Shown piece by piece: positions 43,465-52,912 of a stretch of DNA of 64,000 nucleotides; the first letter of the stretch is position 1, and every line of letters starts with the position of its first letter. The stretch lies in NCBI RefSeq assembly GCF_003634105.1, contig NZ_RBIQ01000007.1, positions 682,001 to 746,000 of the forward strand, written 5' to 3'. The position numbers and the translations under genes were made by a program. The DNA is from Maribacter vaceletii (GTDB lineage Bacteria; Bacteroidota; Bacteroidia; Flavobacteriales; Flavobacteriaceae). The notes below the pieces were generated by a model that was not told the DNA's origin, did no database searches, and saw nothing but the letters and a program-made list of their open reading frames with translations.

Positions 43465-45204
43465 TTAAGCAACCATAACAGACTTACTCATTTTTTTATT
43501 CTGTACATTTATTCTATAAATATATTTTCCGGTTGCAAGGTAATTTGGCAACATTTCTCTAATGTTTATTTCTGTAGAACCTTCAGACATTCTTTCGCTA
43601 TACACAGTTCCTACATTTTGCCCCATTATATTATATAATTTAATATCTACAACTGCAGAAAATGGCATTTCTATATGAATAGACGGAGACCCTTGTATTG
43701 GGTAATAAGGTTCATGAACTATTTGATTTAATAACTCTGGACTATATTCTGCATCCTCATCTGAACCTGGTTGAGTTGGAAGTGTTGGTTCACTATCATC
43801 CATAGCAATATCTGGAAACACCGTTTCTGCATGACACTGGAATCCTAAATCTACCGGAGTATAATTATATCCTGCTACATTTAAGGGATTTAAATGTTGA
43901 TTTACCGTTGTTGGGTCTACACACAACCATTCTGCAAGAACAGTCCCGTATAAATCTCTAAAATCCATGGTATATTCTAAATTTCCTCTTCCATCTGGAT
44001 CGTCTAGCGTTGGGTGTTCCCCAACAAAAGCACTACCCTTTAAACCAGAACCAAAGAATAATGTTGGTGCAGCTTTACCATGATCGGTACCATTGGAGCC
44101 ATTTTCAAAAATTCTTCTTCCAAATTCAGAAAAGGTCATACTTAAAACTTTTTCATCTTGACCAGTACACTTTAAATCTTCATAAAAATTATTAACCGCT
44201 ACAGAAAGATTAGTCATTAATCGTTCGTGTGCTAATGGTTGATTCCCATGCGTATCAAAACCACCCATAGAAATCATATATACTTTTGTACCTAAATTTC
44301 CTTTTATAAGCTTAGCTAAAAGCTCTAATTGCTTAGCAAAAGAATTATCTTGGTATTCTACACATTGTAAATCATGACCTCTTAAATACGCTTCATGTAT
44401 AGTTCCCGAATACTCATTGGTTACATTAGATACACCTCTTAAAAAGCGTAACTGATCGCCATACATACAATCATCAAAAAGTGCTTGATCTACTGGGTAT
44501 TGCACTCCTGTTTCTGCAATTTGTTGTAATTGGTCTACATTATTAGTTACAAACGCATAATTAGTTTCTTCTCCTTCAAATACTAAATTACCATAACTCC
44601 CGATTTGTATTGCTGCAGGACCATCTGGTCTACTACCAGGAAAATCGGATAAATAATCTGGATATAAATTTTCAAAATGCCTACCCATCCAACCAGTATT
44701 AGTTCCACTAAAACCTGTAGTTTCCAAATCGGTATTTGCAAAAATATCCGAACCTGTAAAATGGGAAAGGCTTTGCCCTTCATAACCTACACCGTGGACT
44801 GCTTTAAACTGCCCTTCTCCCCACATAGGTTCTAAAGAACTCATATAAGAGGGCACACCAAACTCATCGGTAAGTTTTAATATTTTACTTTCAGGTATAT
44901 AAATATTTGGTCTTGCATTTGCATAGGCATCATACTGATTTATCGGTATAACGGTACTAAGTCCATCATTACCACCAGACAATCGTATTAATATTAAAAT
45001 ATTATCTGTTTCAATGTCCGCTAATGCATTTGTTAAACGTGATGGGGCTGATGCAGATAAAAGATTTGAACCAAGCATCATGCTTCCAGAACCTGCAATT
45101 CCTAGTGTTTGTAAAAAAGAACGGCGACTCCAAGTTGCATGTTCTTCATTATGGCCTTTATGTTCTTTTCCCTTATGAGGAGAATTATCATGAGTATCGC
45201 ACAT
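43465..45204 (-). CDS. DUF1501 protein with Tat-like motif and T9SS sorting domain
   Basis: A 579-residue DUF1501 (sulfatase-fold-like) protein. A His-rich leader (5 His in the first 22 residues) precedes a twin-arginine-type motif, SRRSFLQTLGIAGSGS (about 26-41). The middle is DUF1501, with LIRLSGGNDGLSTVIP and later SFTFSEFGRR-like segments (MTFSEFGRRIFENGS). The last 80 residues form a type IX secretion type A sorting domain (VDIKLYNIMGQNV, then GKYIYRINVQNKKMSKSVMV). It follows DUF1800 after 11 bases. DUF1501-DUF1800 pairs are common, function unknown. Confidence 0.85.
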   Translation of the reverse strand: MCDTHDNSPHKGKEHKGHNEEHATWSRRSFLQTLGIAGSGSMMLGSNLLSASAPSRLTNALADIETDNILILIRLSGGNDGLSTVIPINQYDAYANARPNIYIPESKILKLTDEFGVPSYMSSLEPMWGEGQFKAVHGVGYEGQSLSHFTGSDIFANTDLETTGFSGTNTGWMGRHFENLYPDYLSDFPGSRPDGPAAIQIGSYGNLVFEGEETNYAFVTNNVDQLQQIAETGVQYPVDQALFDDCMYGDQLRFLRGVSNVTNEYSGTIHEAYLRGHDLQCVEYQDNSFAKQLELLAKLIKGNLGTKVYMISMGGFDTHGNQPLAHERLMTNLSVAVNNFYEDLKCTGQDEKVLSMTFSEFGRRIFENGSNGTDHGKAAPTLFFGSGLKGSAFVGEHPTLDDPDGRGNLEYTMDFRDLYGTVLAEWLCVDPTTVNQHLNPLNVAGYNYTPVDLGFQCHAETVFPDIAMDDSEPTLPTQPGSDEDAEYSPELLNQIVHEPYYPIQGSPSIHIEMPFSAVVDIKLYNIMGQNVGTVYSERMSEGSTEINIREMLPNYLATGKYIYRINVQNKKMSKSVMVA

Positions 45205-45215
45205 AGTAGTAGGTT

Positions 45216-46718
45216 TTATTTTAATTGAAATTCAGGTTGCCTTCCAAGGTGTTGTAATAAAAGGTATACTTGAGTTGGCGCATTAGGTAAAGTCATATTC
45301 CATGAAAAGTTATTAGGATCTGGACTATCTTCATAAACACCATTATCTTCATAAGGATCTCTAAAGATTCCTATTGCTGTATCGTAATCTGCTTGTGTCA
45401 ATAGGCCTTTTGGCAATATTTTATTAACAATTGCAGTAGCCACTGCTGCTGGATCATTGGTTGTAGCACCACCTGGATCTGCCGCTTGTATTCCATATTC
45501 TCTAAATTGTTCTGGGTTACTATCATAAAATCCAAGAAGAATTGTTTCTATAGTTAACCAACGACCAATCATAAAATTAGTGTTTATCCAAGAACGGTCT
45601 CTTTGCCAACCTGCAACATCAAAAGGTTCAAATAAGGTTTGCCCTAATAAAGAGCTATAATTAACCGCTTCACTTACATTCGTATCTGTAATAGTAAAGT
45701 TTGTTTCTTTAAATAGATTAAAATAGAGGTCAAAAGGACTTTTAATAATTACACCAATGGCTTCGTCATCAAAAAAGTGTTGGCTCTTAAATAACTGGCG
45801 TAATACTGGAGCTATCTCAAAATTATTCGTAATAAAAACTGCTGCCATACCATCTATAATGGTTTGAGCATTGTTAGCCGCATCTCTAGAATCTGGGTGC
45901 ACAAAAAATTCATATAATTTTCTGCAAATAAATTCTGCAATTTCATTAGAGCGTTGCGCAAAAAGATTATCTATTACGCCTTGATAATCGAATGTATCTG
46001 TTTGTCCAAAAATGGTTTTAGTACCAGCATCATGTTTTGTAGGGTCAAATTGCACAGGTTCACAACCTAACTCTCCTCTTTCTACATAACCTGTTAGTGC
46101 ACGAGCAGTCTCAATAATATCTTCTTCTGTGTAATTATTACCTTCTCCTAAAGTAAAAAGTTCGTACAACTCTCTACCGTAATTTTCATTAGGATTATTA
46201 CCATTATTAAATACACCATCTAAGTAATATAACATGGCATTGGTTAACCCTATTTCTTCTACAAAGGTTTTAAAATTACCTAAAGCATTTCTTTGCAAGC
46301 AATTAATATAGTGGTACAAGAAAGAATTACATTCATATATATCTATCTCGGTTACAAAATGGTTACTCCAAAAGAAACTCATTCTTTCTTTTAGATTATT
46401 ATCTAGCATATCATTTGAATATGCTAATCTCCATTCTTGTCTTTGGGTATTTTGTAATTGGCGTGCAGCATCATCATCTGCAGGGTAATTACTATTATTC
46501 CAATCTGCCCAAGTTGGTGCTGTAGTAGGTGCCGTATTAAGGGCTTGATCTACTAGGGCATCTACCAAGTTACTTGCAGATTGTGTAGTTGCTGTGTTAA
46601 TAGTATCTATAGAAGCGCTGAATCCTAGTCTTCTATATAGGTGCGCTGCTTTTTGGTAATCTATAGGACCAGTATAAACAGCAAATGAAGAAGTATTACA
46701 ATTAATGAAATATTCCAT
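45216..46718 (-). CDS. DUF1800-domain protein
   Basis: A 500-residue, mostly helical DUF1800 protein. The hallmark HLYRRLGFSAS near the N-terminus is followed by FWSNHF, NPNENYGRELYELFTLG and the C-terminal NAPTQVYLLLQHLGRQPEFQ. No signal peptide is visible at this start, although the partner DUF1501 protein is exported. Either it is cytoplasmic or export depends on the partner. It lies 11 bases upstream of the partner gene and is surely co-transcribed. Confidence 0.87.
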   Translation of the reverse strand: MEYFINCNTSSFAVYTGPIDYQKAAHLYRRLGFSASIDTINTATTQSASNLVDALVDQALNTAPTTAPTWADWNNSNYPADDDAARQLQNTQRQEWRLAYSNDMLDNNLKERMSFFWSNHFVTEIDIYECNSFLYHYINCLQRNALGNFKTFVEEIGLTNAMLYYLDGVFNNGNNPNENYGRELYELFTLGEGNNYTEEDIIETARALTGYVERGELGCEPVQFDPTKHDAGTKTIFGQTDTFDYQGVIDNLFAQRSNEIAEFICRKLYEFFVHPDSRDAANNAQTIIDGMAAVFITNNFEIAPVLRQLFKSQHFFDDEAIGVIIKSPFDLYFNLFKETNFTITDTNVSEAVNYSSLLGQTLFEPFDVAGWQRDRSWINTNFMIGRWLTIETILLGFYDSNPEQFREYGIQAADPGGATTNDPAAVATAIVNKILPKGLLTQADYDTAIGIFRDPYEDNGVYEDSPDPNNFSWNMTLPNAPTQVYLLLQHLGRQPEFQLK

Positions 46719-46898
46719 AGCGATATAGGCATTAGTATTTTAGTTCTTAGAGTTGGGGCTCTGTAATAACGTAACAAAATCATGGATAGTATTGCAATCC
46801 ATTTATTTGAACATTATTTTCGAAATTACAATGTTTTATAATTATAAACGTTGAACTCCTTGTATTTTCGATGAAATACACAACTAACCCCTGTTTTG

Positions 46899-47258
46899 AT
46901 GGCAAAACACAATGAATTTGGTAAAAAAGGAGAACAATTAGCTGTAAATTTCTTAGTAAAGAAAGGGTATTCTATTCGAGAAAAAAATTATAGATATTTA
47001 AAAGCAGAGGTAGATATTATTGCTCAAAAAGGAGAAATATTAGCTATTGTAGAAGTACGTTCTAGAAGTACCAACTTTATTGAAAATATAGCAGATACTG
47101 TCACCAAAAAGAAAATGCAATTACAAATACTTGCAGCAGACCACTATGTTACAGATTTAGACTTAGATGTAGATGTACAGTTTGATATTATTACAATTCG
47201 TAAGGATAAAACGGAATATTTAATAAATCACATAGAAAATGCATATTATCATTTCTGA
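46899..47258 (+). CDS. YraN/UPF0102-family endonuclease-like protein
   Basis: A 119-residue protein with the restriction-endonuclease-like fold. The conserved core GKKGEQLAVNFLVKKGY is followed by the nuclease-type EVDIIAQKGEILAIVEVRSR, with Glu, Asp and Glu-x-Lys-like residues (EVR here). I placed the start at the ATG at 46899 rather than at the adjoining TTG. The role of this widely conserved family is not established; structure-specific nuclease activity has been proposed. Confidence 0.88.
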   Translation: MAKHNEFGKKGEQLAVNFLVKKGYSIREKNYRYLKAEVDIIAQKGEILAIVEVRSRSTNFIENIADTVTKKKMQLQILAADHYVTDLDLDVDVQFDIITIRKDKTEYLINHIENAYYHF

Positions 47259-47261
47259 CAA

Positions 47262-47293
47262 TTTGTTTTATTTATAACAGTTTGTTATATTTG
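47262..47293 (+). promoter_or_regulatory. Bacteroidota-type promoter
   Basis: TTTG (47262-47265), a 20-nt spacer and TATATTTG (47286-47293) match the consensus exactly. The predicted start leaves a leader of about 15 nt before the ATG at 47314. Confidence 0.8.
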
Positions 47294-47313
47294 CACAACA
47301 ACACCACAACCAA

Positions 47314-47973
47314 ATGAAAACAATCTCTTCTGTAGTAGAACAGTACATTAAGAAAAAACCATTCTTACAAAGCGCACTAGCGCAAGGTATTATTAACTTA
47401 ACTTCTCTTTCTAGAATAGTAAAACCAGAAATTGAGGAAGAATTAGGTAAAGACATTCGTAATGGAGCCATAGTTATGGCACTTAAACGTTTATCTGATG
47501 ATTTAGAGTTTAGAGCAACCCATAAAATTATTAAAGTCCTAAAAAATATAGGAGAAATAACGGTACGTTCTTCATTAACTGATTATACTTTTTTAGCATC
47601 GGATACTATTTTAAAGCAACAAGCTAAACTTTTAGAAGAAATAAACTCTAACCAAGATGTTTTTTACACTTCTTCTAGAGGTGTAAACGAAATTAACATT
47701 GTAATTAGCAATTTAATGGATGGTGTTGTTGAAAACTTGTTTGTTGGCGAAAAATGCACAAAAAAAGCACAAGATTTATCTTCTATAACGGTAAAGTTAC
47801 CTGCAGAAAATGTTTCTGTCCCTGGTATTTATTACTTTATTTTTCAACGTTTAGCATGGGAAGGTATTGTTTTATACGAAGTAATATCTACCACCAATGA
47901 ATTTACAATTTTGGTGGATGATGCTCAAGTAGATATTGCCTTTAAAACTATTAAGGATTTAAAAACCTTATAA
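47314..47973 (+). CDS. ACT-domain-like protein, function unknown
   Basis: A 219-residue protein. The N-terminal 80 residues are helical (EQYIKKKPFLQSALAQGIIN, then ELGKDIRNGAIVMALKRLSDD) and could form a small DNA- or protein-binding domain. The C-terminal half contains two ACT-like units (about 100-215) with TSSRGVNEINIVI and LYEVISTTNEFTILVDD, resembling those of aspartate kinase. No kinase domain is present, so it is not an enzyme of that pathway. It follows yraN under its own promoter. A ligand-sensing regulator is inferred. Confidence 0.72.
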   Translation: MKTISSVVEQYIKKKPFLQSALAQGIINLTSLSRIVKPEIEEELGKDIRNGAIVMALKRLSDDLEFRATHKIIKVLKNIGEITVRSSLTDYTFLASDTILKQQAKLLEEINSNQDVFYTSSRGVNEINIVISNLMDGVVENLFVGEKCTKKAQDLSSITVKLPAENVSVPGIYYFIFQRLAWEGIVLYEVISTTNEFTILVDDAQVDIAFKTIKDLKTL

Positions 47974-48000
47974 ACTAATTATTTTAGATAATTGCTATTT

Positions 48001-48028
48001 AAATACCTCGTGGACTTTTCCTCGAGGT
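48001..48028. repeat. CCTCG hairpin repeat, copy A
   Basis: An AAATACCTCG...CGAGGT element with 6-base arms (ACCTCG and CGAGGT) and a 12-base loop (TGGACTTTTCCT). The same design recurs at 58315-58341 and, more diverged, at 58272-58296. Here the hairpin is followed by TATTTTTTT and can serve as a terminator. Confidence 0.6.
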
Positions 48029-48038
48029 TATTTTTTTA
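48005..48038 (+). terminator. Intrinsic terminator after the ACT-like gene
   Basis: The ACCTCG/CGAGGT hairpin is followed by TATTTTTTTA on the plus strand, 31 bases past the stop at 47973. It overlaps the end of the convergent thioredoxin-like gene. Confidence 0.7.
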
Positions 48039-49347
48039 GGTATTCTACTACCTGTTTATCATCTTCTGGCTTAGCAATAAACCTCTTATTACTATCTAAA
48101 ATAAAGTATGTAGGAGTTTGGTTTACAGCATATAATTTTGCATAATTGCTTTCCCATTTACCTAATGCAATAGCGTGTTTAAAATTAGGAAGTTTAGCTT
48201 TTTCTATATCCCAACTACTAGTATCCTCTTCCATACCAATTGCAACTACAGTAATATCTGGGTTGTTTTTAAGTTCTTTATGCAATGCTGGCAGTTCCTT
48301 TAGACAATGGGAACAGGTACTACTCCAAAAAACTAAAACATAGTTTTTACTACCCTCTAGTGTATTTAAAGTTTTTACATTATTCTCCTCTTTCCAACTA
48401 ATTTCTGGTGCAATAGCTCCTATTCTTAATCTATTATGAAGCTCTATCTCTTCTACAATATCTTTTTTTCCTAAATCTTGTGCTAACTTATTTAAATAGG
48501 TAGAAAACACATAATCTGATGTAGCATTAAATTTGCTCGCAGCAGCTTGCGACCATATAGTATAAAATAAATGTAATCTATAATTAGAATCTACCCCTTT
48601 AGTCTCTAGGTTAACTTGATCTACATTATCTTGTATTACTCCCTCAGTAGCCTCTTTTGTCATTTGTTCTAAAGGCAAAGCAGTAAATACATAATTAAGA
48701 ATTTTATCTGTTAAGAAACCAGATGCTTGCAATGTTGTATTTGTAAAATCTAAGTCATTAAAATAATTTTTCTTTTTTTCTGAAACAAAGGTAAAAACAT
48801 CAACGTATGTTTCTGGCAGCTGCAATTTATTAGCTTTTATAAAAGTATTAGCCATTAATCCTGCCGATTTAGTTTCGTAATTAGACTGTATGTTTTTTAA
48901 TTTTTTAATAAGATTTAAATATTGTTTCTTATTTGTGCTTCCAGAGGAGTAATATGTAATTATTTCATTTTCTATTGTACGTGTTTCATTAAAGTAACTA
49001 TTGAAAATAATATTCTCTTTAGATTCTAAAAAAGACACTCCGTTTTCTGTTGTAAAATGTAGTTTAATATCTTCCTCACCATTATAAACCACATCAAAAT
49101 AAAACTCCTCTTGTGGAACCGCATAAACTAATCTATACATTCCTTTAGGAGAGTTTTCTGGAATGTTTAAAGTAAATTTACCTCCTTTAATTGCTGTATC
49201 TGCAACATAAACTTGTGTCCCAGGCTTTAATCTATATGCAATTAACCAACTATAGTCTTTTGCTGGCGCAAAGGTTCCAGAAATAGTATTTTGTGCAAAA
49301 ACAAACGCACTAAAAAATAATAAGAAACCTAGGATATATTTTTTCAT
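48028..49347 (-). CDS. TlpA-like thioredoxin-domain protein
   Basis: A 439-residue exported protein with a signal peptide ending near FVFAQ. The N-terminal domain (about 20-110) is a DUF4369-like beta domain. A helical linker follows. The C-terminal thioredoxin fold (about 315-438) carries the active site CSHC in VLVFWSSTCSHCLKELP and the cis-Pro segment QTPTYFILD. It would reduce disulfides in periplasmic or cell-envelope proteins. Such fusions are frequent in Bacteroidota. Confidence 0.9.
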   Translation of the reverse strand: MKKYILGFLLFFSAFVFAQNTISGTFAPAKDYSWLIAYRLKPGTQVYVADTAIKGGKFTLNIPENSPKGMYRLVYAVPQEEFYFDVVYNGEEDIKLHFTTENGVSFLESKENIIFNSYFNETRTIENEIITYYSSGSTNKKQYLNLIKKLKNIQSNYETKSAGLMANTFIKANKLQLPETYVDVFTFVSEKKKNYFNDLDFTNTTLQASGFLTDKILNYVFTALPLEQMTKEATEGVIQDNVDQVNLETKGVDSNYRLHLFYTIWSQAAASKFNATSDYVFSTYLNKLAQDLGKKDIVEEIELHNRLRIGAIAPEISWKEENNVKTLNTLEGSKNYVLVFWSSTCSHCLKELPALHKELKNNPDITVVAIGMEEDTSSWDIEKAKLPNFKHAIALGKWESNYAKLYAVNQTPTYFILDSNKRFIAKPEDDKQVVEYLKK

Positions 49348-49394
49348 AATAGTACTCTTTTCAAGAACTGGTGTTAGTTATATTTCAAAAATGA

Positions 49395-49409
49395 TACCAT
49401 AAAATGGTA
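49395..49409 (-). terminator. Weak terminator hairpin after mfd
   Basis: A TACCAT/ATGGTA stem with a 3-base loop lies directly past the mfd stop. On the minus strand a short T-run (ATTTTTG) follows. Confidence 0.5.
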
Positions 49410-52400
49410 CTACTTAATTTTTAAAGGCTGTAAAGCTTTTAATGCTTTTTCTACCGTATTTATATTCTCAAAAACTAACAATAAACGGAGCCCGTTTCTT
49501 GTTTGTTTTTCTTTCATTTTACAAACTTTTGAATTTGCCTGTACAAATTGCAATACTCTTGTAAATATTGGGCTTTGGTAAAAATCGGACTGTTGATCCG
49601 CAATAAAATAGCCAATGAGTTTTTTCTGTTTCATTACAATTTTTTCTAACCCTATTTGGTTAGCAATCCATTTTATACGAACAGAGTTTAACAGATCTAC
49701 CGCAGGTGTTGGCAATTCTCCAAAGCGATCTACTAATTCTTTCTCATATTTTACTAATTCTTCTTCCTCTTTAAGGCTATTTAAATTAGTATACAAAGTA
49801 AGACGCTCTGTAATATTATTAATATAATCGTCTGGGAAAAGAAGTTCAAAATCCGAATCTATTTGGGTTTCTTTTACATATATTTTCTCTTGGGCGCCTT
49901 CTACCTCTTCATATAAATCTTTAAATTCATTTTCCTTTAACTCACTAATAGCTTCGGAAAGTATTTTTTGATAGGCATCGAAACCAATTTCATTTATAAA
50001 TCCGCTCTGCTCTCCTCCAAGAATATCTCCTGCGCCACGAATTTCTAAATCTTTCATAGCTATATTAAATCCACTACCTAAGTCTGTAAACTGTTCTAGA
50101 GCCTGTATTCTTTTACGAGCATCATTGGTCATTACCTCATAAGGTGGCGTTATAAAATAGCAAAATGCTTTTTTATTACTACGACCAACACGACCACGCA
50201 TTTGGTGCAAATCGCTCAATCCAAAATTATTTGCATTATTTATAAAAATGGTATTAGCATTAGTTACATCTAAGCCACTTTCTATAATAGTAGTAGAAAC
50301 TAAAACATCAAACTCACCATTCATAAAAGAAATCATGAGTGCTTCTAATTTTTTTCCATCCATTTGCCCATGACCAACTGCTATTTTAGCATCTGGCACT
50401 AAGCGCTGGATCATACCAGCTACCTCTTTAATATTCTCTATTCTATTGTGAATAAAAAAAGATTGCCCACCTCTTTGTATTTCATAGGAAATAGCATCTC
50501 TAATAGTTTCTTCGGAAAAACGGATAACTTCACTCTCTATAGGGTACCTATTTGGTGGAGCTGTATTTATTTGTGATAAATCTCTTGCCGCCATTAAGCT
50601 AAACTGTAAAGTTCTAGGTATTGGCGTTGCTGTTAAGGTTAAAACATCTACATTTTCTTTGATAGATTTTAATTTGTCTTTTACTGATACGCCAAACTTT
50701 TGTTCTTCATCTACAATAAGAAGTCCTAAGTCTTTAAATTTTACATTCTTATTTACTAGTTGATGCGTTCCAATAATAATATCTACCCTACCAGCTTCTA
50801 AATTTTCTAAGGTTAATTTTCTTTCTTTAGCAGTTTTAAACCTATTAAGATAATCTACCGTTACCGGCATTTCTTTTAAACGCTCTGAAAAAGAACGCGC
50901 ATGCTGAAAAGCTAAAATAGTAGTTGGCACTAATACTGCAACTTGTTTCCCGTTATCTACTGCTTTAAATGCTGCTCTAATAGCAACTTCTGTTTTACCA
51001 AAACCAACATCACCACAAACCAAGCGATCCATAGGGCGCTCACTTTCCATGTCTTTTTTAATATCTTCTGTAGCTTTACTTTGGTCTGGTGTATCTTCGT
51101 AGATAAAAGAGGCTTCTAACTCATGTTGTAAATAACTATCTGGAGCATATTGAAAACCCTTTTCTAACCTTCTTTTTGCATATACTTTAATAAGGTCAAA
51201 AGCTATTTTTTTAACTCTAGATTTTGTTTTTTGTTTTAGTTTTTTCCATGCTGCAGAACCCAACTTAAAAATCTTTGGTGGGTTACCGTCTTTACCTGTA
51301 AACTTGGATATTTTGTGTAAAGAATGTATACTAACATAAAGTATATCTCTCTCCCCATACATTAATTTTATAGCCTCTTGTTTTTTTCCTTCTACATCAA
51401 TTTTTTGCAAACCTCCAAACTTTCCAATTCCATGATCTATATGGGTTACATAATCCCCAACATCAAGCTTTGTTAATTCTTTTAAAGTAATAGCTTGCTT
51501 TTTGGCGTACCCATTTTTTAAATGAAATTTATGGTAACGCTCAAAAATTTGATGGTCTGTATAACAGGCTATTTTTAGATTATCATTTATAAACCCTTGG
51601 TGTAAAGTAAAAACTATAGTTTTATAATGAACCTCTTCCTCTACCTCATCAAAAATATCATGAAAACGCTGTGCTTGCTGGTCTGTTGCACAAAAAATAT
51701 AATTTGTATACCCCTTGGTATTATTCTCATTTAAATCATTAATTAGTAAATCAAACTTCTTATTAAATGAGGGTTGCGGTTTTGTTTTGTATACAATTTC
51801 CTCGGTAGGTATAGTTGCAACCTTTGCTAAAGCAGATGCATTTTTTCCGGAAGTTACAATTCTAAAAGCGCCAAGTTGTTTTTTTAATAAAGTAGCATTA
51901 ACAAAAAGCTCTAGGGGCTCTGCATGCTTTATATCTTCAGACAATTTTGAAAATGCAGTAATTGCTTTTGCAAAAAAAGTATCTAATCTATCTAATACAA
52001 AATCTAAGTTTTTTACATAGACAACAGTATCCTTTGCTATATATTTTAAAAAACTTTCTCTAGTTTCGTTTAAGAGTTTGTTTTCTACATTTGATATAAT
52101 AGTTATTTTAGAAATTTTTTCTAAAGAAAGTTGCGTTTCTACATCAAACGTTCTAATACTATCTACCTCATCTCCAAAAAATTCTATTCTATAAGGCCGA
52201 TCGTGAGAAAATGAAAATACATCTACAATTCCGCCACGAACAGAAAACTCTCCTGGTTCCGTTACAAAGTCTACTCTTTTAAACTTATATTCAAACAAAA
52301 CCTCGTTCAAAAAATCTAAGGTTAACGTATCATCAACCTTTATTTTTAATGTATTTTTTTCTAACTCTTTTCTTGTTACTACTTTTTCAAAAATAGCATC

Positions 52401-52775
52401 TGGGTAGGTAACAATTACCGCTGGTTTTTTTCTAGAATTTACCCTATTTAATACTTCTGCTCTTAAAAGTACATTTGCATTATCTGTTTCTTCAATTTGG
52501 TAAGGTCTACGATAGCTTCCTGGGTAAAAAAGCACATCATTTTCTCCTATAAATTGCTCCAAATCGTTTAGGTAGTAGGCCGCTTCTTCTTTATCATCAA
52601 AAAGTAATAAAAAAGGACTTTCTGCTTTCTTAAAAGCATCTGCTAAAATAAATGATAGAGCAGAACCTGTAGTTCCTGTTAAAGCAATGTTTTTTTCGGA
52701 TTGGGCAATAGTTTTTTGCAGTTTCTGCGATTGCGGAGACTGTGCAAAACCTTGTTGAATAATAGAATAGGTCAA
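49410..52775 (-). CDS. mfd: Transcription-repair coupling factor Mfd
   Basis: About 1121 residues. The N-terminal UvrB-like module is followed by an RNA polymerase-interacting domain (near GDYVTHIDHGIGKFGG), the SF2 helicase motor with Walker A GDVGFGKTEVA and DEEQ motif II, and the C-terminal TRCF domain. It removes stalled RNA polymerase and recruits UvrA. No ATG is available at the 5' end. A TTG at 52793 lies inside a consensus -7 box, so I place the start at the next TTG (52775). The difference is six residues. Confidence 0.95.
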   Translation of the reverse strand: MTYSIIQQGFAQSPQSQKLQKTIAQSEKNIALTGTTGSALSFILADAFKKAESPFLLLFDDKEEAAYYLNDLEQFIGENDVLFYPGSYRRPYQIEETDNANVLLRAEVLNRVNSRKKPAVIVTYPDAIFEKVVTRKELEKNTLKIKVDDTLTLDFLNEVLFEYKFKRVDFVTEPGEFSVRGGIVDVFSFSHDRPYRIEFFGDEVDSIRTFDVETQLSLEKISKITIISNVENKLLNETRESFLKYIAKDTVVYVKNLDFVLDRLDTFFAKAITAFSKLSEDIKHAEPLELFVNATLLKKQLGAFRIVTSGKNASALAKVATIPTEEIVYKTKPQPSFNKKFDLLINDLNENNTKGYTNYIFCATDQQAQRFHDIFDEVEEEVHYKTIVFTLHQGFINDNLKIACYTDHQIFERYHKFHLKNGYAKKQAITLKELTKLDVGDYVTHIDHGIGKFGGLQKIDVEGKKQEAIKLMYGERDILYVSIHSLHKISKFTGKDGNPPKIFKLGSAAWKKLKQKTKSRVKKIAFDLIKVYAKRRLEKGFQYAPDSYLQHELEASFIYEDTPDQSKATEDIKKDMESERPMDRLVCGDVGFGKTEVAIRAAFKAVDNGKQVAVLVPTTILAFQHARSFSERLKEMPVTVDYLNRFKTAKERKLTLENLEAGRVDIIIGTHQLVNKNVKFKDLGLLIVDEEQKFGVSVKDKLKSIKENVDVLTLTATPIPRTLQFSLMAARDLSQINTAPPNRYPIESEVIRFSEETIRDAISYEIQRGGQSFFIHNRIENIKEVAGMIQRLVPDAKIAVGHGQMDGKKLEALMISFMNGEFDVLVSTTIIESGLDVTNANTIFINNANNFGLSDLHQMRGRVGRSNKKAFCYFITPPYEVMTNDARKRIQALEQFTDLGSGFNIAMKDLEIRGAGDILGGEQSGFINEIGFDAYQKILSEAISELKENEFKDLYEEVEGAQEKIYVKETQIDSDFELLFPDDYINNITERLTLYTNLNSLKEEEELVKYEKELVDRFGELPTPAVDLLNSVRIKWIANQIGLEKIVMKQKKLIGYFIADQQSDFYQSPIFTRVLQFVQANSKVCKMKEKQTRNGLRLLLVFENINTVEKALKALQPLKIK

Positions 52776-52790
52776 CGGTATAAATTTGTA

Positions 52791-52822
52791 CAAATATAAC
52801 TTCTACATATAGTGTGTACAAA
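52791..52822 (-). promoter_or_regulatory. Bacteroidota-type promoter of mfd
   Basis: TTTG (52822-52819), a 20-nt spacer and TATATTTG (52798-52791) match the consensus exactly. The predicted start of transcription lies near 52785, only about 10 nt before the TTG at 52775. Confidence 0.75.
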
Positions 52823-52883
52823 AAGGAATCTTCTTTTTTTACATTAAAAAATAATTGAAATATAAATAGTTATTATAAAAATT

Positions 52884-52891
52884 TATATTTG
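52884..52891 (+). promoter_or_regulatory. Putative -7 promoter element of the TerB-like gene
   Basis: TATATTTG matches TAnnTTTG and lies 21 bases before the ATG at 52913. The closest TTG (52855) is 26 nt away, so the -33 part is not standard. Confidence 0.5.
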
Positions 52892-52912
52892 TGCTCTTAA
52901 ACAATAAAAAAT

